Below, in pieces: positions 34,300-41,924 of a stretch of DNA of 63,064 nucleotides. The notes under the pieces are model-generated. The model searched no databases and was not told the DNA's origin. It saw only the letters and a program-made list of their open reading frames with translations. Origin of the DNA: Porphyromonadaceae bacterium UBA7042 (GTDB taxonomy: Bacteria; Bacteroidota; Bacteroidia; Bacteroidales; Muribaculaceae). Positions within the stretch are counted from its first letter, which is position 1; each line of letters opens with the position of its first letter. The stretch is from assembly GCA_002494015.1 (NCBI GenBank), contig DLAR01000074.1, positions 1,220 to 64,283 on the forward strand, given 5' to 3'. A program made the position numbers and the translations under genes.

Positions 34300-34932
34300 T
34301 TATTCCTCAACGATAGGGTCGTTGAGGTGGGTGAAGAAACTGACGAGGCATTTAATGCCAAGGTAGGCGGCGATGAGGGGGGCGACGATTGCCTTGACCC
34401 GGGTGTGTCTCGGGCCGTTGCCGCTGAAGAAGTCAAGCACCCACATGGCGGTCAGCGCGGCGAGGCCGAAACAGGCGAGAGCTGCCCACAGCCGCCATGT
34501 GCGCGTCCAGAACACTTTCATCCATCCGGGGCGCATGGCGGCACGCTGTTGGGAGACCGAGCGCGGTTTCCCGTCGCTGGAATAGTAGGTGCCGTTTTCG
34601 GTGATTCGGTCGTTGATGAACTCGCCGTCAAACCATTCGCCCCCGGGATGGTGGAGCTGCCCGTGTCCGTGGCGCAGTCCGTCGACGATGTCGCCGCGGT
34701 ACACTCGCCCGTCAGGGTAACGGATTTCGCCCGGGCCTGTCATCCGGCCGTTGACCCAGCATCCCTGCCGCTTGCTGCCGTCGGGGCGGGTCATCATTCC
34801 CTCGCCGTGCATCTTGCCGTCGGCCCATTGACCTGTGTAGACCGACTTGTCGGCCCAATACATTGTTCCCTGTCCGTCGGGGAGACCGTTCTTGATATTA
34901 CCGTCATATCGGTGTTTTCCAAATGTGTACAT
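34300..34932 (-). CDS. MORN-repeat membrane protein
   Basis: The 210-residue protein carries about five MORN repeats at residues 8-105, seen as YDGNIKNGLPDGQGTM, YTGQWADGKMHGEGMM, GCWVNGRMTGPGEI, YRGDIVDGLRHGHGQL and FDGEFINDRITENGTY. Two hydrophobic segments follow (about residues 133-156 and 169-190). MORN repeats form an extended beta sheet that often binds lipids or proteins. ATG at 34932 is chosen because the frame upstream runs into the -7 box at 34973-34966. The function is unknown. The pair with the downstream gene was once duplicated (see 33111-33396). Confidence 0.8.
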   Translation of the reverse strand: MYTFGKHRYDGNIKNGLPDGQGTMYWADKSVYTGQWADGKMHGEGMMTRPDGSKRQGCWVNGRMTGPGEIRYPDGRVYRGDIVDGLRHGHGQLHHPGGEWFDGEFINDRITENGTYYSSDGKPRSVSQQRAAMRPGWMKVFWTRTWRLWAALACFGLAALTAMWVLDFFSGNGPRHTRVKAIVAPLIAAYLGIKCLVSFFTHLNDPIVEE

Positions 34933-34964
34933 AGTTTTGCGTGATTGGTTTTCAGTTTTTGGTT

Positions 34965-34973
34965 GCAAAACTA
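34965..34973 (-). promoter_or_regulatory. -7 promoter box for the MORN gene
   Basis: On the minus strand it reads TAGTTTTGC, about 32 bases before the ATG at 34932. Confidence 0.55.
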
Positions 34974-35098
34974 CGAAAATTTGATTTAAAACGATGATAT
35001 TGTGCGGGATTTTGTGTGAAACGGCGTGATTTTGTGACTAAACGTCGCTGCGGGGTTATATATTGCGGCCCGGGAGTACCGGTGCGTCATTCTTGCGG

Positions 35099-35554
35099 TC
35101 AGGTGTCCCGGGTGGTTCCGTCGGGGTAGGTAATCCGGCCGGTTTCGATTTCATAGGTCAGGACGGTGTCATGGAGTGTGACTTTGTAGTAGGTCGGGTC
35201 GCGTGAAACGCGGAAAACGTTGCCGGCATCCTCCCCTTCCTGAATGTAGCGGAACAGGGCGGGTGGGAGCTGGTCCTGAACGAATACCTCGGGGAGTGTC
35301 CCCCCGTTGCCGTCGACCACTGTCCAGTCCAGTGCCTGATTGAAGGCGAGAGAGACGCTGTTGTCGATTCTGACATGGTAGGTCGAGTCATTCCCGATGT
35401 CGTAGCTTTTTATGCCGCTTCCCGGGAAATATTCGGCGATAAAGCGGGCGATTGGCGACGGAAGTTCGTCCCACAGGCTGTTGGAGCATGCTCCCGCGAG
35501 TATCAGTCCCATGAGGACGGATAGAAGGATGGGTGTGTTGCGGCGATGTGTCAT
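35099..35554 (-). CDS. PepSY-like lipoprotein
   Basis: The 151-residue protein has a lipoprotein signal with lipobox AGAC (Cys near residue 23). The mature part has two short similar modules. Each begins with a P..I..FI..YFPG / P..LFRYIQEGE-type helix and continues into strands with Y.V.......YEI and a closing GRITYPDG. This is the pattern of PepSY-like (DUF2874-type) periplasmic proteins of Bacteroidota, whose function is mostly unknown. It has no obvious operon partner. Confidence 0.6.
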   Translation of the reverse strand: MTHRRNTPILLSVLMGLILAGACSNSLWDELPSPIARFIAEYFPGSGIKSYDIGNDSTYHVRIDNSVSLAFNQALDWTVVDGNGGTLPEVFVQDQLPPALFRYIQEGEDAGNVFRVSRDPTYYKVTLHDTVLTYEIETGRITYPDGTTRDT

Positions 35555-35677
35555 AGTCGGTCGTTTTAGTGGTGACGGTTAACGAAATCAAAAATCCATT
35601 AAAACCAATCAATTGGTTTTATGAATTTTAAACACATTTCCACAGGTAAAAGTTTGAGATGTAGCATTGGAAATGCA

Positions 35678-35719
35678 GAAGGCCGGAAACTGAGAATTTG
35701 TTATCAGTTTCCAGCCTTC
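35678..35719 (-). terminator. Terminator downstream of tryptophanase
   Basis: Bases 35678-35693 pair with 35704-35719 (16 bp, one C-A mismatch, 10-base loop), 24 bases past the tnaA stop on the minus strand. A second smaller inverted repeat (AAAACCAA with TTGGTTTT) lies at about 35,599-35,620 near the start of the PepSY-like gene. Confidence 0.65.
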
Positions 35720-35742
35720 GTTATCGTTTAGCGGCAGAGAGG

Positions 35743-37119
35743 TTACTCGGCGGGTTCGAGCTTGACGGTGAAGTGGCGCATCAGGGGTGCCTCCCAAGTG
35801 ATGCGCACGCCGCGGGTGATTTCTTCGCGGCGGTCAAAGACGTTTTTCAGCGCGACGGCTACCACGTCCATGTGGTTGTCAGTATAAGTGCGCCGCGGGA
35901 TGGCGAGGCGCAGCAGGTCGAGGCCGCCGAAACGGTTCTCGCGGGTCACGGGGTCGCGGTCGGCGAGGATATAGCCGATTTCACAGCCGCGGATACCGGC
36001 CTCGCGGTATAGCTCGACAGTCAGTGTCTGTGCTGGAAATTCCTCCTTGGGGACTCGGGTGAGAATCTTTGACGCGTCGACAAAGATCGCGTGGCCCCCG
36101 GCAGGACGCTGGTAGGGGATGCCGAATTCGTCGAGACGCTTGGCGAGGTATTCGACCTGATGGATGCGGGTGCGCAGGTTGTCAAACTCGGTGTTCTCGT
36201 CGAGACCGACGGCCAGCGCCTCCATGTCGCGGCCGTTCATGCCGCCGTAGGTCAGATAGCCTTCAAACGGAATCGAGAATTTCTTGGCTCCCTCGGCCCA
36301 GTCCTCGTGGCGTGTTGCGATGAAACCGCCCATGTTGACGATGGCATCCTTTTTGGCCGACATGGTCATGCCGTCGGCGAGGTCAAACATCTCGCGCACG
36401 ATTTCCTTGATTGTCTTGCCGGCATATCCCTCCTCGCGGGTCTTGATGAAATAGGCGTTTTCGGCAAATCGGGCCGAGTCAAAGATGATGCGTTTGCCAT
36501 ACTTGTCGGCCACGGCGCGCACGTCGCGCAGGTTCTGCATCGACACTGGCTGTCCGCCGGCAGTGTTGTTGGTTATCGTGACAATTATGAATGGAACTTT
36601 GTCGGCATTTTCGGCAAGGACTTTTTCAAGTTTTTTGATGTCGACGCTGCCCTTGAACGGATGTTCGAGCTGGGTGTCGCGTGCCTCGTCGATGGTGCAG
36701 TCTACGGCAAAAGCCTTGCGGCTCTCGATGTGGCCCTTGGTGGTGTCAAAATGGGAGTTGCCCGGCACGATGTCTCCTTCCTTGACGAGCGCGCTGAACA
36801 GCACGTTTTCGGCCGCGCGGCCCTGATGGGTGGGGATGACGATAGGGAATCCGGTGAGGCGCGTGATTGTGTCGCGCATGTGGAAAAATGATTTGGCTCC
36901 GGCATAACTCTCGTCACCCATCATCATTGCGGCCCACTGGCGGTCGCTCATCGCACCTGTTCCCGAGTCGGTCAGCAAGTCGATGTAAACCTGCTCGGCA
37001 GGGAGTTGAAACACGTTGTAATGAGCCTCTTTAATCCACTGCTCGCGTTCCTCGCGTGTGCTCATGCGGATAGGCTCTACCATCTTTATGCGCCATGATT
37101 CGGCAAAGGGTAATTCCAT
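35743..37119 (-). CDS. tnaA: Tryptophanase
   Basis: This 458-residue PLP enzyme splits L-tryptophan into indole, pyruvate and ammonia. Family motifs include IDLLTDSGTGAMSD (about residues 46-59), PTHQGRAAEN, TITNNTAGGQPVSM (181-194), FDSARFAENAYFIK and MSAKKD, with Lys257 as the PLP-binding residue. Tyrosine phenol-lyase is a close relative; the TITNNTAGG and DSARFAENAYF segments fit the tryptophanase side better. ATG at 37119 is chosen because the upstream frame runs into the promoter box. No tnaB-type permease or TnaC-like leader peptide is seen. It makes the host a likely indole producer. Confidence 0.9.
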   Translation of the reverse strand: MELPFAESWRIKMVEPIRMSTREEREQWIKEAHYNVFQLPAEQVYIDLLTDSGTGAMSDRQWAAMMMGDESYAGAKSFFHMRDTITRLTGFPIVIPTHQGRAAENVLFSALVKEGDIVPGNSHFDTTKGHIESRKAFAVDCTIDEARDTQLEHPFKGSVDIKKLEKVLAENADKVPFIIVTITNNTAGGQPVSMQNLRDVRAVADKYGKRIIFDSARFAENAYFIKTREEGYAGKTIKEIVREMFDLADGMTMSAKKDAIVNMGGFIATRHEDWAEGAKKFSIPFEGYLTYGGMNGRDMEALAVGLDENTEFDNLRTRIHQVEYLAKRLDEFGIPYQRPAGGHAIFVDASKILTRVPKEEFPAQTLTVELYREAGIRGCEIGYILADRDPVTRENRFGGLDLLRLAIPRRTYTDNHMDVVAVALKNVFDRREEITRGVRITWEAPLMRHFTVKLEPAE

Positions 37120-37147
37120 GATTTTTACTTTTAAGGTTGAAATTTCT

Positions 37148-37156
37148 GCAAATTTA
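37148..37156 (-). promoter_or_regulatory. -7 promoter box for tnaA
   Basis: On the minus strand it reads TAAATTTGC, about 30 bases before the tnaA ATG, with a TTTTA stretch roughly 20 bases further upstream that could be the -33 element. Confidence 0.55.
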
Positions 37157-37270
37157 AACAATTTAGTCGTTAAAATCTGTGAAATACCCTTAATGAGCTG
37201 TCAAAAATACAGGAAAAGCCTTTTGTCTCAAAATCCGATCAGACAATAAGAGGAGGTTGTCAGGCATCCT

Positions 37271-38935
37271 TTAATTATAAAGATAACGCTTGATAGAGCG
37301 TTTGGGCGTTTTTTCAAATTCATTAGCGATGAGGCGGATGTCGTCGATGCGCTCGTAGGGAGCCACGCGGGCATTGAGGTCGGCGCGCACCTGTTCCATG
37401 ATGGGCGGGAGCTGCGCGGTCGAGATGTTGTCGCGGTCCATTGCCTCATAGTCGGGATACACAAGTGCCACGAGGTGCTTCCCGCGCTCGACGATGAGGC
37501 TTTCGGCAACATAAGGCATGTTGTTTAACTTGGCCTCGATTTCCTCGGGATAGATGTTCTGCCCGTTGGCGGTGAGAATCATTGTCTTGTAGCGGCCTTT
37601 GATATAGATGGTGCCGTCAGGGTCGCGGGTGCCCATGTCGCCGGTGTGAAGCCATCCGTCGCGGTCGAGGACTGCCTCGGTGGCCTCGGGATTCTTGTAA
37701 TACCCTTTCATTACGTTCTCGCCGCGCACACAGATTTCGCCCGGGATATTGGCCGGGTCGGCCGAGCCGATTCGCGATTCCATCAGTCCCGGAAGGGTGC
37801 GGCCCGATGACCCGACGATGAACTTGCGCCACGGTGTGTAGCTGATGAGCGGGCCGCACTCGGTCATGCCATACCCGACGGTGAACGGGAACTTGATGCG
37901 GTGCAGGAATTCCTCGACTTCGCGGTTGAGAGGCGCGCCGCCCACGATTACTTCCTCAAATTCCCCGCCGAGAGCCGTAATCAGCTGGTTGCGTATCTTG
38001 CGGTAGATGACGTTGCGCACACCGGGAACCGACAGCAACCTGCTGATTGCCTTCTTCTCAATGACAGGGCGCAGCTTGTTGCGATAGATTTTCTCAAGGA
38101 TGAGCGGCACGCAGATGATGAGGTTGGGCCTGACTTCCGAAAACGCCTTTAACAGCAGTTTCGGTGTCGGGAGTTTGCCGAGGAGCGTTATGTGGGTGCC
38201 GACAGCGAGAGGGACAAGCATGTCGAATGCACACCCGTAGGCATGGGCGAGAGGCAGGAACGACAGGCACCGCGACCCGCGGTAGTGCAGGCGCGACTCC
38301 ATGCCGAAGACCACGTTGCCGCAGAGGTTGTTCAGTGTCAGCATAACCCCCTTGGAAAATCCGGTTGTGCCCGATGTGTAGTTGATTTCGGCCACCGTCC
38401 CCGGGGCGATTACGGGATAGTCGACATCGGCGGCCGTGTAGCCGTGGGGATAGACGCGGCGCATCTCGCGTGGCATTTTCTCGATAAACTTCTCGGCAGC
38501 ATGGGAGGTCGAGGGATGCTCGGCAAGCACCCGGCGCGAGTCAAGGGCCATGACCGCCTTCACGCGCGGAACTTTCTCAAACTCCATGTTGTCAAAAATC
38601 GACTCAGAGATGAAAAGCATGACGCTGCCCGAGTGGTTTATGATGTGGGTCGCATCCTCGACATTGAAATCCTGAAGAACCGGCACGATGACGGCCCCGT
38701 AGGTAATCGTGGCCATGTATACCACGACCCACGACGCGGTGTTTTTGCCCATCAGCGCGATTTTGTCACCGCGCTTGACCCCGCAGCGGGAAAAGAGCAG
38801 ATGGGTTGCCGCTATGCGCCGGGCAAGGTCGGCATAGGTCATCGTGTTGCCCGAGCCATACTCGGTCAGAGCCGGAAGCTCCCAGTTGCGCTTGAAGCTG
38901 GAAGCAAATATCTGGAGCAAGTTTTCGCTTAGCAT
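37271..38935 (-). CDS. AMP-binding long-chain acyl-CoA synthetase
   Basis: The 554-residue enzyme belongs to the adenylate-forming family. The P-loop is YTSGTTGFSKGVML (about residues 186-199). GYGMTECGP, the HTGDMG block and a C-terminal KTPKRSIKRYLY with the catalytic-type Lys follow. Such enzymes join fatty acids to CoA through an acyl-AMP. The short form and the late KGYYKNPEAT segment fit long-chain fatty acid ligases of Bacteroidota. No fatty-acid degradation genes are adjacent, so use in membrane lipid recycling is possible. Confidence 0.88.
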   Translation of the reverse strand: MLSENLLQIFASSFKRNWELPALTEYGSGNTMTYADLARRIAATHLLFSRCGVKRGDKIALMGKNTASWVVVYMATITYGAVIVPVLQDFNVEDATHIINHSGSVMLFISESIFDNMEFEKVPRVKAVMALDSRRVLAEHPSTSHAAEKFIEKMPREMRRVYPHGYTAADVDYPVIAPGTVAEINYTSGTTGFSKGVMLTLNNLCGNVVFGMESRLHYRGSRCLSFLPLAHAYGCAFDMLVPLAVGTHITLLGKLPTPKLLLKAFSEVRPNLIICVPLILEKIYRNKLRPVIEKKAISRLLSVPGVRNVIYRKIRNQLITALGGEFEEVIVGGAPLNREVEEFLHRIKFPFTVGYGMTECGPLISYTPWRKFIVGSSGRTLPGLMESRIGSADPANIPGEICVRGENVMKGYYKNPEATEAVLDRDGWLHTGDMGTRDPDGTIYIKGRYKTMILTANGQNIYPEEIEAKLNNMPYVAESLIVERGKHLVALVYPDYEAMDRDNISTAQLPPIMEQVRADLNARVAPYERIDDIRLIANEFEKTPKRSIKRYLYN

Positions 38936-39138
38936 ATAATCAGAAACTTAGAGGGCGTTTCATAACAAATGTTAAATCCAAATGCGCCGTCATCACCGGA
39001 CGGCCCCGCAAAGGAAACAAAAATCAATTATATATACAAATTTTCACCTGTAATAGTTCTGATACCGTGGCGATTTGGCCTCCCGAGCCGCCCCCGTCTT
39101 TTATGCTTTATTAACTTGACATAGCGTTTATTTTGTTT

Positions 39139-39146
39139 TATTTTTG
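39139..39146 (+). promoter_or_regulatory. Candidate -7 box for the RHS-tip gene
   Basis: TATTTTTG is 26 bases before the GTG start at 39172 in a very AT-rich stretch. The low complexity makes chance matches likely. The rest of the 236-base spacer (38,936-39,171) holds no gene. Confidence 0.4.
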
Positions 39147-39171
39147 CAAAAATAAGAGACCGCATTAAACT

Positions 39172-40122
39172 GTGCCAAAGTATCGTGAAAATATCAGTGC
39201 CGTGGTCGATGATGACGGAAAATGCCGGCAGGTCAACCACTATTATCCTTACGGCAGCCTCATGGGTGAAAGTTGGACCGACATCAACAATGACTACCGG
39301 TGGGAGGGCAAGAGACTGAACAGTTTTGCCGGCCTGAACCACTATGATTTCGAGACCCGCGACTACGACCCCGTAATCCCCGGTTTCACGTCACTGGACC
39401 CCCTCGCCGAGATTGACGCGTCCAACTCCCCCTACACCTACTGTGCCGCAAACCCAATCCGAAATATCGACCCGTCGGGAATGGACTGGATTACTGCCAA
39501 ATATGGATCAGATTACTATTATTTTTTTGATCCACGAATAAAATCGCAAAGAGATATAAATAAATTTTATCCTGATAATACTAATATCGAATACTTGGGC
39601 AAAACAATTGGTATTACAATAACGACAGAAAAAGGAAACAAAACACAACTTTCACTCTATAGCAATGGTAATTTTTCCATAAATTTTCTGAGACAAGACA
39701 AGGAATATAATAATAATGGATTACATGTTGGTGGTACCAATTATACCACAATAGGAACAATTGCCTCAAATTGGTATGGATCATATTTAGGGCCAAATAA
39801 TCCAATATTAGTAGGGGGCGGATATTCATACGCTGTTCCTCCATGTAATAATTTAGATTGGGACGCTTTTCGTCATGACAAAGGATATGATAAGAAAAAT
39901 GTATCAGGTTTGAATGGAGCTCTTCTTAATAGTGAAGTATTTACTGACGATTACAAACTGGCATTACGAGCACTATGCCATCAAAGCACTATTTCACCCA
40001 AAAATATGTTTTGGGCCAATTCTGCTTTTTGGTTGTTTAGCAATCTCGCGACTTTAAAACTAATCAACTATCTACTTATCCCTGATTTTTTTTCACCACA
40101 AGATAATAAACAAGACGAATGA
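39172..40122 (+). CDS. Truncated RHS core with a predicted phospholipase-A2-like toxin tip
   Basis: The 316-residue product has two parts. Residues 1-105 are the end of an RHS repeat-associated core (HYYPYGS, FETRDYDP, FTSLDPLAE, YCAANP and the DPSGMDW boundary). Residues 106-316 are a tip of different, AT-rich composition. The tip has YLGPNNP (205-211), like the calcium loop of parvovirus-type phospholipase A2, then HDKGYD with His235-Asp236 and Tyr239, then Asp259/Asp260 in a following helix, the order expected for that fold. RHS proteins deliver such tips as toxins. The start is a GTG directly after an in-frame TAA (39166-39168), so there is no secretion signal or encapsulating shell. It may be an orphan cassette. 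Its stop overlaps the next ATG. Confidence 0.65.
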   Translation: MPKYRENISAVVDDDGKCRQVNHYYPYGSLMGESWTDINNDYRWEGKRLNSFAGLNHYDFETRDYDPVIPGFTSLDPLAEIDASNSPYTYCAANPIRNIDPSGMDWITAKYGSDYYYFFDPRIKSQRDINKFYPDNTNIEYLGKTIGITITTEKGNKTQLSLYSNGNFSINFLRQDKEYNNNGLHVGGTNYTTIGTIASNWYGSYLGPNNPILVGGGYSYAVPPCNNLDWDAFRHDKGYDKKNVSGLNGALLNSEVFTDDYKLALRALCHQSTISPKNMFWANSAFWLFSNLATLKLINYLLIPDFFSPQDNKQDE

Positions 40123-40679
40123 TGCATATTTTCAAACTTACTATCAAACTTTTCTTTGCGATATATGCAATGTTTCTAATTTATTATTTCATTAGTTATG
40201 ATTATGTCGGTTCTGGGCATAATTGGTCGATTTATTTTGAATCAGCAGTATCATCTGATTCCATATATGATACACCTATTATAAAAATCGACAAATTTAC
40301 TAACGAACTGAAACCGTTAAATTTAAATTTTTCAAATGGTAACAGTGTCGAACTTAGAAGGAGCGATAAGTTTCCTTCGCGAATATATTGCGAATTTAAT
40401 AATTATAAAATCGACTATCCCTACTCGGAATTCAAGACCATGAATGATTCGATTAAATCAATCTTAATTCCGTGTGGGTACACTGAATTTTTCTCTACTC
40501 AATATAACGGTTTGACATTTTCAGCTACTGATGCGAAATTCAAGATATGGTTTTTCATGCGGGATTTCAATGATGCGTTAGTTAAAAAGCCATACATCTC
40601 GGTATTGCCATTGGCCATATTGTTGGCAGTGTTATCTTGGTATAGAAAAAATAGGACACAAAAAGAAAGTGATGAGTGA
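40119..40679 (+). CDS. Two-helix membrane protein, candidate immunity protein 1
   Basis: The 186-residue protein has a hydrophobic helix at each end (about residues 5-26 and 158-174) and a soluble part between them, so the middle faces one side of the inner membrane, probably the periplasm. Its ATG overlaps the stop of the RHS-tip gene (ATGA), the strongest coupling in this island. It resembles the protein at 41374 in the middle part (FSNGNSVEL/FENGNWVKL, CEFNNYKIDY/CEFNRHDLNY). The place right after a toxin tip suggests immunity; no known immunity family is recognised. Confidence 0.6.
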   Translation: MMHIFKLTIKLFFAIYAMFLIYYFISYDYVGSGHNWSIYFESAVSSDSIYDTPIIKIDKFTNELKPLNLNFSNGNSVELRRSDKFPSRIYCEFNNYKIDYPYSEFKTMNDSIKSILIPCGYTEFFSTQYNGLTFSATDAKFKIWFFMRDFNDALVKKPYISVLPLAILLAVLSWYRKNRTQKESDE

Positions 40680-40748
40680 GCGACAGATTGTGTTTTAACA
40701 GTCACTTTATGCACCGCATTGATATTTAAGGCTTTAACAATCTGAGAT

Positions 40749-41345
40749 ATGAACAAATTTTTAAAATTCTTGTGCGTGTGTCTAAGCGTGTATGGCATTG
40801 GATTTGCACTCGTATGGGAGACTTCCCATTATTACCGATACTGGGGCATTGATTTGCAATCTCCCGATGCATCTATTGATAAAAACATGAGTCGTGTTGA
40901 CGCAATTGACCATGAAAAATTTCTTGTAAGTGTTGTCAGTTACAGAATTGAGGATGGCAAGCCTGTCATAAAGTATGAAATTGCGTCAAGAGATAAAAGT
41001 ATTAGTTTTAGGCTGAAAATAGAGGATTCATCTCGCGATATTTCTCTATCTGGGCTATCTCCCGACATTTTTTGGGGAGATGTCACGACCGATGAGGCAA
41101 CGAAAGTCGCGGATGACCTGCATGAAGCCCTGCTCCCCACGGGGTTTGATGAATACATCTGCCTCGGTGATGGTTGGCGTGCTCCATATTCGCGCAGCCG
41201 TCAGCTGACAGCGATATGGATTGTCAGGATGTTCTATAAGACTTTGCTAAATCCGACTTTTGCCATTCTCATAGGGGCCGCATTGTTTTACCTGATTGAA
41301 TTTATAATAAAAAGGATTGCTAAAGCGACCAAGCATAAAGATTAG
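40749..41345 (+). CDS. Two-helix membrane protein, candidate immunity protein 2
   Basis: The 198-residue protein has the same plan as its neighbours: a hydrophobic helix at about residues 5-22, a soluble middle and a second helix at about 163-182, then a basic tail. Sequence similarity to the other two is weak, but a D-rich T..A......LLPTGFDEY segment sits where they have S....L.P.GY. The DNA is less AT-rich in its second half. A 69-base spacer precedes it. No family is recognised. Confidence 0.55.
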   Translation: MNKFLKFLCVCLSVYGIGFALVWETSHYYRYWGIDLQSPDASIDKNMSRVDAIDHEKFLVSVVSYRIEDGKPVIKYEIASRDKSISFRLKIEDSSRDISLSGLSPDIFWGDVTTDEATKVADDLHEALLPTGFDEYICLGDGWRAPYSRSRQLTAIWIVRMFYKTLLNPTFAILIGAALFYLIEFIIKRIAKATKHKD

Positions 41346-41373
41346 GACCTGTCGTTATGTTAAAAGTATCATC

Positions 41374-41916
41374 ATGAAACAAAAGAATAAAATAATCACC
41401 TGTCTGATATATTCTATATCGGCCTACTTTGTGTGCCTGCTATGCTTTTTGCTTTCTTATGATTACTTTTCAATAGCTGGATGCCATTTATATTTTGAAG
41501 GCTGTTCATTTAATGAAACGGCTCACATATTTAACGGGCGCAGTGGAAAAGATGATGTAAATTTCATCCAAATTAAATTTGAAAATGGCAATTGGGTGAA
41601 ATTGTACCAATCATATTATTGGACAAAAGATTCAGCTGATTTCGTGACATGTGAGTTTAACCGTCATGACTTGAATTATTCGATACCGGCTTTTATTGAA
41701 ATGACTGATTCGGTAACGAAATTACTCGAAAGAAACGGATATCACGGGTATCTGTCAACATGCTACGGAAAGAAACTCATCCCGGCCAATAAAAAGAATC
41801 TTACCCTATGGTATTCGACAAGATACCTCCTAAGGTCATTGGTTTTTAAGCCATACCTATTTCTTATCCCGTTGTTGCTGTTAATCGTGTATAACGGGTT
41901 TGCAAAAAGACTGTGA
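41374..41916 (+). CDS. Two-helix membrane protein, candidate immunity protein 3
   Basis: The 180-residue protein has hydrophobic helices at about residues 7-28 and 153-173. It is a recognisable paralog of the protein at 40119: both share SYDY after the first helix, a F.NGN.V.L strand, a CEFN segment, a DS....L...GY helix and an aromatic stretch before the second helix. ATG at 41374 is preferred over one at 41317, which would overlap the previous gene and add a basic stretch before the helix. It is convergent with the beta-helix gene, 8 bases apart. Confidence 0.55.
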   Translation: MKQKNKIITCLIYSISAYFVCLLCFLLSYDYFSIAGCHLYFEGCSFNETAHIFNGRSGKDDVNFIQIKFENGNWVKLYQSYYWTKDSADFVTCEFNRHDLNYSIPAFIEMTDSVTKLLERNGYHGYLSTCYGKKLIPANKKNLTLWYSTRYLLRSLVFKPYLFLIPLLLLIVYNGFAKRL

Positions 41917-41924
41917 TTCCTAAC

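Noticed and set aside
35743..37119. Tyrosine phenol-lyase instead of tryptophanase
   Set aside because: The TITNNTAGGQPVSM and DSARFAENAYFIK segments and the overall match are closer to tryptophanases; an assay would be needed to exclude it fully.
39172..40122. Complete secreted RHS toxin
   Set aside because: No signal peptide, no YD-repeat shell and a stop codon directly upstream; only the end of the core and the tip are present.
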